A stretch of DNA of 5,930 bases from Frankiales bacterium (lineage in GTDB: Bacteria > Actinomycetota > Actinomycetes > Mycobacteriales > Jatrophihabitantaceae): NCBI GenBank assembly GCA_025963265.1, contig JAOPUY010000063.1:1-5930 (forward strand). Direction: 5' to 3'. The notes below the pieces were generated by a model that had not been told where the DNA came from, ran no database searches, and saw only the letters and a list, made by a program, of their open reading frames with translations. Numbering within the stretch: the first letter of the stretch is position 1; every line of letters starts with the position of its first letter. This document shows, piece by piece, positions 1 to 3,940 of this stretch. A program made the position numbers and the translations under genes.

Positions 1-1045
1 CGACGGCGCCGCCGGGGGCGATTGGACTGGGCAGTCCGAGGGACTCGAACGTCTTGGGCGTGCCCAAGGTCCGCCATCGCGACGGGGGCCAGGCGATGAC
101 GACCGCCTTGCCGATGACGCTGCTGACCGCCACCGTGCTCTGCACCGGGTCGCAGCCGGCGAGCACGCCGCCGTCCCCGCAGTGATATCGAGAGTCCGCC
201 GAGTCGCTGCGATGATCGCCCATCACCCAGAGCCGGCCCTTGGGGACGGTGACCGGGCCGAAACTGCGGCTGTCCCCCGGCGCCGAGACTCCCGGCGTGC
301 TGGACTTGGACCACGGACTGGGCTCGAAGATGTAGGGCTCGTTGAGGCTGCGCCAGGGCCCGCCCGGTCCATTGTCGGAGATCTGGACGTTGCCGCTGTC
401 GTCGCAGCACTTGACGGTCTGGCCGCCGACGGCGATGACGCGCTTGACCAGGTCCTTCTCGGTGGGCGGCACGACTCCCACCAGCTGGCCGAACCACTGC
501 GCGGCGTGGATGAGCGGATTGGACGACAGCGAGACGCCATCGCCCTCATTCCAGTCGACGGGCGCTTTGAACACGACGATGTCGCCCGGATGCGGCGAGC
601 GGACCTGGTAGACCGGCTTGAACACCAGAATCCGGTCGCCGGAGCAGCCGGTGCAGCCGTACAGCGTGTTCTCCATCGATTCCGACGGGATGTAGAAGGG
701 CTGCAGCACGAACGTCTTGAGCACGATGGCGATGGCGATGGCGACCGCGATGAGGATCGGCAGTTCCAGCTTGGACGCCTTGCCCCGGCGACGTCGGCGC
801 CACTTGCTGCGGGCCGGAGCGGCGGGCGGGATCGGAGGCGTCGGGGGCGTCAGGTCCGCGGCCGGGTCGGGCGCGGGTGGCGGTGCCTCGTCCATGGGTG
901 AGCCGACTGGGGACGCCTCGTCCTCGGCCCCGCGGTCAGGTTCAGGCGTGGCGGCCGACTCGACCGGCTCCGAGCTTGCGGGCTCGTCTGGCTCGGGCTC
1001 GCGCGAACCCCAGAAACTCGAACGTCCAGTGGTGTCCTTGCCCAT
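1..1045 (-). CDS. lepB: Type I signal peptidase (LepB), 3' end beyond window
   Basis: This membrane-anchored Ser/Lys protease removes signal peptides from exported proteins on the outer face of the cytoplasmic membrane. The frame is open for 348 codons from an ATG to the window edge, so the C-terminus is missing. The start is supported by GAAGG (1051-1055) 5 nt upstream. Residues 1-90 form an acidic, Pro/Ala-rich cytoplasmic tail ending in a basic KWRRRRRGK stretch. One membrane segment covers about 95-112. Family motifs are visible: IPSESMENTL with catalytic Ser123, DLVKRVIAVGGQ with catalytic Lys201, and box E GDHRSDSADSR at 276-286. A conserved VIGKAVVIAWPPSRW follows near residue 320. Six cysteines (131, 134, 213, 214, 289, 298) lie in the external domain. 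The gene starts 45 bp after rplS, the usual actinobacterial order, and is probably co-transcribed with it. The identification is secure; only the end is unseen. Confidence 0.96.
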   Translation of the reverse strand, partial: MGKDTTGRSSFWGSREPEPDEPASSEPVESAATPEPDRGAEDEASPVGSPMDEAPPPAPDPAADLTPPTPPIPPAAPARSKWRRRRRGKASKLELPILIAVAIAIAIVLKTFVLQPFYIPSESMENTLYGCTGCSGDRILVFKPVYQVRSPHPGDIVVFKAPVDWNEGDGVSLSSNPLIHAAQWFGQLVGVVPPTEKDLVKRVIAVGGQTVKCCDDSGNVQISDNGPGGPWRSLNEPYIFEPSPWSKSSTPGVSAPGDSRSFGPVTVPKGRLWVMGDHRSDSADSRYHCGDGGVLAGCDPVQSTVAVSSVIGKAVVIAWPPSRWRTLGTPKTFESLGLPSPIAPGGAV

Positions 1046-1090
1046 AGCGGCCTTCAGACACCTCTACGTCGAGTTGGAATGTCGACCAAC

Positions 1091-1450
1091 CTAGCGGGAG
1101 ATGTTGTCCCGCTTCTCCTTGATCTTGGCAGCCTTGCCGCGCAGATCGCGGAGGTAGTACAGCTTGGCGCGTCGCACGTCGCCGCGGGTCAAGACCTCGA
1201 TCTTCTCGATCACCGGCGTGTGCACCGGGAAGGTGCGCTCGACGCCCACGCCGAAGCTGACCTTGCGGACCGTGAAGGTCTCCTGCAGGCCACCGCCCTG
1301 GCGGCGGATCGCGACGCCCTGAAAAATCTGAATGCGCGAGCGCGTGCCCTCGACGACCCGGACGTGCACCTTGAGGGTGTCGCCCGCCCGGAAGTCTGGG
1401 ATGTCGCTGCGAAGCGACTCGGCGTCCAACGTCTGCAGGGTGCTGCTCAT
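1091..1450 (-). CDS. rplS: 50S ribosomal protein L19
   Basis: L19 is a structural protein of the large ribosomal subunit, located near the interface with the 30S subunit. The 119-residue product has the usual family length. It carries the expected core: [29 protein letters not shown] near the N-terminus, then [47 protein letters not shown] to the C-terminus. The start is ATG with a purine-rich GAAGGAAG (1461-1468) 10 nt upstream. The gene follows trmD after 181 bp of apparently non-coding DNA and precedes lepB by 45 bp. The long leader and promoter-like element suggest it can be transcribed separately from rpsP-khpA-rimM-trmD. The stop is TAG. Nothing in the protein is unusual. Confidence 0.98.
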   Translation of the reverse strand: MSSTLQTLDAESLRSDIPDFRAGDTLKVHVRVVEGTRSRIQIFQGVAIRRQGGGLQETFTVRKVSFGVGVERTFPVHTPVIEKIEVLTRGDVRRAKLYYLRDLRGKAAKIKEKRDNISR

Positions 1451-1492
1451 CTCGGATCTGCTTCCTTCGTGTCTGACTAGGCGACCCCGCCG

Positions 1493-1514
1493 CCGACCCG
1501 TGGGGCACGGGCGG
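1493..1514 (-). promoter_or_regulatory. Hairpin in the rplS leader
   Basis: A perfect inverted repeat, CCCGTG-CCC-CACGGG (1497-1511), is extended by CCG/CGG pairs across a one-base bulge, giving about 9 base pairs. It sits about 42 nt upstream of the L19 start codon on the transcribed strand. No T-run follows, so it is unlikely to be a simple intrinsic terminator. It could be an RNA leader element, for example for L19 feedback or mRNA processing, but that role is inference. In such GC-rich DNA a chance hairpin is possible. Confidence 0.35.
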
Positions 1515-1591
1515 AACAGGTGCGCAGAGCTCTATCGCGGGTCTGCTGGTCGCGCTCGCGGTGCACGCTGGCGGCGCAAGGCAACCCCCTG

Positions 1592-1600
1592 ATGGTGCCA
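1592..1600 (-). promoter_or_regulatory. Candidate promoter -10 region for rplS
   Basis: On the minus strand the sequence reads TGGCACCAT, with CACCAT as a possible -10 hexamer (1592-1597). It resembles TGGCAGAAT upstream of rpsP, and both are followed 5-6 bases later by GGTTG. No convincing -35 box is visible. If used, it would give a leader of roughly 135 nt containing the hairpin at 1493-1514. The call rests on similarity between the two sites and on position. Confidence 0.3.
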
Positions 1601-1606
1601 CATCGG

Positions 1607-1631
1607 GCCGCAAACGAGAAACTCGCGCGGC
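1607..1631 (-). terminator. Hairpin just after trmD stop, weak terminator candidate
   Basis: The RNA beginning at the base after the trmD stop codon can fold as GCCGC/GCGGC (5 bp) enclosing CGAG-TTT-CTCG, with a 1x3 internal loop. Its position fits a terminator or a 3'-end stabilising structure for the rpsP-trmD transcript. No U-rich tract follows, so read-through into rplS is likely. It is a hairpin seen in the sequence; its function is inferred. Confidence 0.3.
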
Positions 1632-2396
1632 TCAGCCGGTCTCGGGGCGCGGCGCGAGCAGGTCCGGACGACGTTGAGCGGTCAGCGCGCGCGACTGCTC
1701 GCGCCGCCACTGCGCGATGGCGCCGTGATGGCCCGACAGCAGCACCTCGGGCACGGCCAGCCCCCGCCACTCGGCCGGGCGGGTGTAGGCCGGTGCTTCC
1801 AAGAGGCCCTCGACCGCCTCGGAAAAAGAGTCATCGGCGGCGGACGCGGCGTTGCCGAGCACCCCGGGGATGAGTCGCGCGATCGCCTCGACGATGACCA
1901 GCACCGCCACTTCCCCGCCGCAGAGCACGTAGTCGCCGATGCTGATCTCCTCGACCGGCATCCGCCGACCCGCGTCGGCCGCGACCCGGGCGTCGATGCC
2001 CTCATAGCGGCCGCAGGCGAACAGCAGCCAGCTCTCGGCGGCGAGCTCGGCGGCCACGGCCTGGGTGAACGGCCGGCCCGCCGGGGTCGGGACGATGAGC
2101 CGCGGTTGCCGGGCCGCCCCGGGTGGCGCGATCGAGTCGATGGCGCGACCCCAGGGCTCAGCCCGCATGACCATCCCCGGACCACCGCCGTACGGGGCGT
2201 CGTCGACCGTGTGGTGGACGTCGGAGGTCCAGTCCCGCAGGTCGTGCACGCCGAGGCGGACCTGATCTCGCTCGATCGCCCGCCCGAGCAGGGATTCGCG
2301 CAACGGCGAGAGGTAGTCCGGAAAGATCGTCACGACGTCGAGGACCAGATCGGGGACCCGGTCCGGGGCGAGGTCGGAGATCGCCTGCTCGGTCAC
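1632..2396 (-). CDS. trmD: tRNA (guanine-N1)-methyltransferase TrmD
   Basis: TrmD transfers a methyl group from S-adenosylmethionine to N1 of G37 in tRNAs with a G36pG37 sequence, preventing +1 frameshifting. It is a SPOUT enzyme with a trefoil knot. The 254-residue product begins the conserved core at LDVVTIFPDYL (about 19-29), then VDDAPYGGGPGM (64-75). The knot motifs are FACGRYEGIDARV (126-138) and EISIGDYVLCGGE (150-162), followed by RLIPGVLGN. Arg174 and Asp189 align with E. coli Arg154 and the catalytic Asp169, with the same spacing of 15. EVLLSGHHGAIAQWRREQ lies in the C-terminal domain. The GTG start at 2396 overlaps the rimM stop as GTGA, implying translational coupling. No closer ATG/GTG/TTG precedes the core, so this start adds about 17 residues compared with many homologues. 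Confidence 0.97.
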   Translation of the reverse strand: MTEQAISDLAPDRVPDLVLDVVTIFPDYLSPLRESLLGRAIERDQVRLGVHDLRDWTSDVHHTVDDAPYGGGPGMVMRAEPWGRAIDSIAPPGAARQPRLIVPTPAGRPFTQAVAAELAAESWLLFACGRYEGIDARVAADAGRRMPVEEISIGDYVLCGGEVAVLVIVEAIARLIPGVLGNAASAADDSFSEAVEGLLEAPAYTRPAEWRGLAVPEVLLSGHHGAIAQWRREQSRALTAQRRPDLLAPRPETG

Positions 2397-2944
2397 AAGT
2401 CGAAGATCCCGTCCGGTGGGTCGATCTGCGCGATCCCCCGCTCCAGATCGACGACCGGGACCATCTCTTTGCGAAACGGGAGCAGGACCTCGCGCTCCCC
2501 CAGGTCGATGACCAGGAGGCTGTCGGCCGTCGAATGGAGCACGTCGACGATCGGGCCGACCGGCTCGCCCGCCAGCGTCTGCACGGTGAGGCCGATCAGG
2601 TCGGTGTCGTAGAACTCGTCGGGATCCTCGATCGGCGGTCGGGCCGTCACCGGCAAGACCAGGTAGGCGCCGCGGATCGCCTCGACCGCGTTGCGGTCCT
2701 CGAGTCCGGCGAAGCGCAACACCAACTTGCCGGATTGCTGCCGGACGCCCTCGACGGTCAGCGGGCCGTGCTGCGGCGGGTCGGTGGCCAGCTCGGCGCC
2801 GAGGACGAAGCGCTCTTCGGCGGCGTCGGTCCACGGCTCCACGTACACCTCGCCGCGGATGCCGTGCGGCTTGCCGATCCGGCCGACCGCGACGACCTCG
2901 GTGCTCCCGAGGCGGGCGCGATCGGCCGGAGATGGCTCGGTCAC
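2393..2944 (-). CDS. rimM: Ribosome maturation factor RimM
   Basis: RimM binds S19 and helps assemble the head of the 30S subunit during 16S rRNA maturation. The 183-residue product shows the N-terminal RimM barrel with the signature VVAVGRIGKPHGIRGEVYVEPWTD (17-40). It continues with a LEDRNAVEAIRGAYLVLP stretch and a C-terminal PRC-barrel-like half (about 110-183) containing YDTDLIGLTVQTLAGEPVGPI and LLPFRKEMVPVVDLERG. It ends in the typical IDPPDGIFDL. The start is GTG; no clearly better start lies before the conserved core, and only a weak GAG is visible upstream. The gene lies 36 bp after khpA and overlaps trmD by 4 bp. Coupling with trmD is common for this pair. Confidence 0.97.
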   Translation of the reverse strand: MTEPSPADRARLGSTEVVAVGRIGKPHGIRGEVYVEPWTDAAEERFVLGAELATDPPQHGPLTVEGVRQQSGKLVLRFAGLEDRNAVEAIRGAYLVLPVTARPPIEDPDEFYDTDLIGLTVQTLAGEPVGPIVDVLHSTADSLLVIDLGEREVLLPFRKEMVPVVDLERGIAQIDPPDGIFDL

Positions 2945-2980
2945 GATGAGCTCAAGCCACTGACGTCGACGAGCCGGCGA

Positions 2981-3220
2981 TCAGCGACGCTCATCGGTGT
3001 CGACGACGTCAACCCTGATGCCCTTGCCGCCGACTCCGTTGACGACCTGGCGCAGCGCCTTGGCCGTCCGACCGCTGCGGCCGATGACCCGGCCGAGATC
3101 TTCCGGGCTGACCCGGACTTCGAGCCGTCGACCCCGCCGGTTGTCGACCAAGTCGACGGTGACGTCGTCCGGGTGGTCGACGATGCCCCGCACTAAGTGC
3201 TCGAGAGCTTCCTCGAGCAC
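2981..3220 (-). CDS. khpA: KH-domain RNA-binding protein KhpA
   Basis: KhpA is a small single-KH RNA-binding protein, a partner of KhpB/Jag in several Gram-positive bacteria. The product has 79 residues, the normal length. The KH core is LEVRVSPEDLGRVIGRSGRTAKALRQVV (33-60), with the RNA-binding GxxG loop GRSG at 47-50. The N-terminus MLEEALEHLVRGIVDHPDDV matches the known actinobacterial start, supporting the GTG at 3220 over the in-frame GTG at residue 10 (3191-3193). The rpsP stop TAA abuts this GTG with no gap, and no clear Shine-Dalgarno is visible, so translation probably depends on rpsP. The start codon is buried in a perfect 12-bp inverted repeat (3194-3223). Leu9 is the rare codon TTA, the only in-frame one I found in the window. 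Confidence 0.95.
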   Translation of the reverse strand: MLEEALEHLVRGIVDHPDDVTVDLVDNRRGRRLEVRVSPEDLGRVIGRSGRTAKALRQVVNGVGGKGIRVDVVDTDERR

Positions 3221-3223
3221 TTA
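3194..3223 (-). repeat. Perfect 12-bp inverted repeat over rpsP stop / khpA start
   Basis: The arms TAAGTGCTCGAG and CTCGAGCACTTA are exact reverse complements, separated by a 6-base spacer. In the mRNA the first arm holds the rpsP stop codon (TAA, 3221-3223) and the khpA start codon (GTG, 3218-3220). The second arm ends with codons His8 and Leu9 (TTA) of khpA. The stem would hide the khpA start until a ribosome finishing rpsP opens it. No T-run follows, so it does not look like a terminator. Part of the palindrome comes from CTCGAG (Leu-Glu) occurring twice, but the outer six pairs are not explained by that. Confidence 0.85.
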
Positions 3224-3718
3224 TTCGGCCGCTGTCTCGGTCGGGGCGTCAGCCGCGGCCGGAGTGGACTCCGCTGCTGCGGGCGCGCTCTCGGCGACGG
3301 GGGCCTCGGCCGCTGGCGCCTCGGCCTTCCTGGGCGCGGCCTTCTTGCGCGGCGTGGTGGCCTCGGTGGCCGGCTCGCCCTCAGTCTCCTTCAGCGCGGC
3401 GTCGAACAAGGCGCGCTTGTCGGGCTTGGGGGCGGCCATCAGCATCGGCGGCGGCGCCGGCAGGCCCTTGAACTTCTGCCAGTCGCCGGTGACCTTCAGG
3501 ATCGCCACGACCGCCTCGGTCGGCTGAGCGCCGACACCGAGCCAGTACGCAGCGCGGTCGCCGTCGATGCGGATGATGGACGGGTCGTTCTTGGGGTGGT
3601 ACTCGCCGATCGTCTCGATCGAACGGCCGTCGCGCTTGGTGCGCGCGTCGGCGATCACGACTCGGTAGTGCGGCTCGCGCATCTTTCCAATACGCGTGAG
3701 CTTGATCTTGGCTGCCAC
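3221..3718 (-). CDS. rpsP: 30S ribosomal protein S16
   Basis: S16 is a small-subunit protein needed for 30S assembly. The 165-residue product has the classical core in residues 1-80: [50 protein letters not shown], then [27 protein letters not shown]. After about residue 107 comes a low-complexity tail rich in Ala, Pro, Glu and Lys, with a basic PRKKAAPRK patch near 122-130. Such tails are usual in actinobacterial S16 and make it longer than E. coli S16 (82 residues). The start is GTG, with GGAG (3729-3732) 10 nt upstream. It is the first gene of the cluster: the stop TAA touches the khpA start, and a candidate promoter lies about 135 bp upstream. Confidence 0.98.
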   Translation of the reverse strand: MAAKIKLTRIGKMREPHYRVVIADARTKRDGRSIETIGEYHPKNDPSIIRIDGDRAAYWLGVGAQPTEAVVAILKVTGDWQKFKGLPAPPPMLMAAPKPDKRALFDAALKETEGEPATEATTPRKKAAPRKAEAPAAEAPVAESAPAAAESTPAAADAPTETAAE

Positions 3719-3832
3719 TAGTCTTCGGCTCCATTGGTGTGCAGGGACGGACCAAGACGCCGCCGGGTGGGGAACACCTGAGGCGTTGGTCCTATGTGGA
3801 CTGGTCCGAGGCAGGCGAGAGGGTCCTGCGGC

Positions 3833-3853
3833 TGACCGGTACTCAACCGGCCA
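3833..3853 (-). promoter_or_regulatory. Imperfect dyad downstream of the rpsP promoter candidate
   Basis: An 8-bp inverted repeat with one mismatch (TGACCGGT / ACCGGCCA, 5-base spacer) sits where transcription from the candidate -10 at 3853-3858 would begin. The perfect inner part is CCGGT-ACTCA-ACCGG (3836-3850, plus-strand reading). It could be an operator or a 5'-end hairpin. No regulator can be named from the sequence. Confidence 0.25.
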
Positions 3854-3861
3854 TTCTGCCA
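3853..3861 (-). promoter_or_regulatory. Candidate promoter -10 region for the rpsP operon
   Basis: The minus strand reads TGGCAGAAT, with CAGAAT (3853-3858) as a possible -10 hexamer. It lies about 135 bp upstream of the rpsP start, in the only sizeable gap before the cluster. No good TTGACA-like -35 box is found 16-19 bp upstream. A related element, TGGCACCAT, occurs before rplS. Position and the shared pattern support a promoter, but this is inference. Confidence 0.4.
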
Positions 3862-3909
3862 GATGATCCGACTGGGCGTGACCAGCTGCTTGCTCGCGCC
3901 GGACTTAGG

Positions 3910-3940
3910 ACGAACTCAGCCGGCAACGAACTCAGCCGGC
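3910..3940 (-). repeat. 15-bp tandem repeat at the protease stop codon
   Basis: Two identical 15-bp copies (3910-3924 and 3926-3940; minus-strand GCCGGCTGAGTTCGT) are separated by one base, a period of 16. The upstream copy in gene order contains the last codons and TGA stop of the S8 protease; the other lies just beyond it. A local duplication during replication is the simplest explanation. It does not change the reading frame because it lies mostly after the stop. Confidence 0.85.

Noticed and set aside
721..745. Short repeat of ATCGCC in lepB as a regulatory or phase-variable repeat
   Set aside because: It encodes alternating Ile-Ala in the membrane segment. Three six-base units do not shift the frame and are explained by the protein.
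182..901. 239-codon plus-strand frame
   Set aside because: It is antisense to lepB, whose minus-strand frame carries all the signal peptidase motifs.
942..1613. 223-codon minus-strand frame across rplS
   Set aside because: It is out of frame with rplS, starts with TTG without a Shine-Dalgarno, and has shadow-like composition.
1674..2612. 312-codon open frame on the plus strand
   Set aside because: It lies antisense across trmD and rimM, has Arg/Gly/Asp-rich composition typical of high-GC shadow frames, and resembles no family I know.
2534..3196. 220-codon plus-strand frame
   Set aside because: It is antisense to rimM and khpA and is explained by codon bias in GC-rich DNA.
3194..3223. The inverted repeat as an intrinsic terminator
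   Set aside because: No U-rich tract follows, and it lies inside coding sequence between two genes of one operon.
3897..3925. Possible terminator after the S8 gene (GCCGG...CCGGC)
   Set aside because: Only five pairs around a long loop and no T-run; too weak to call.
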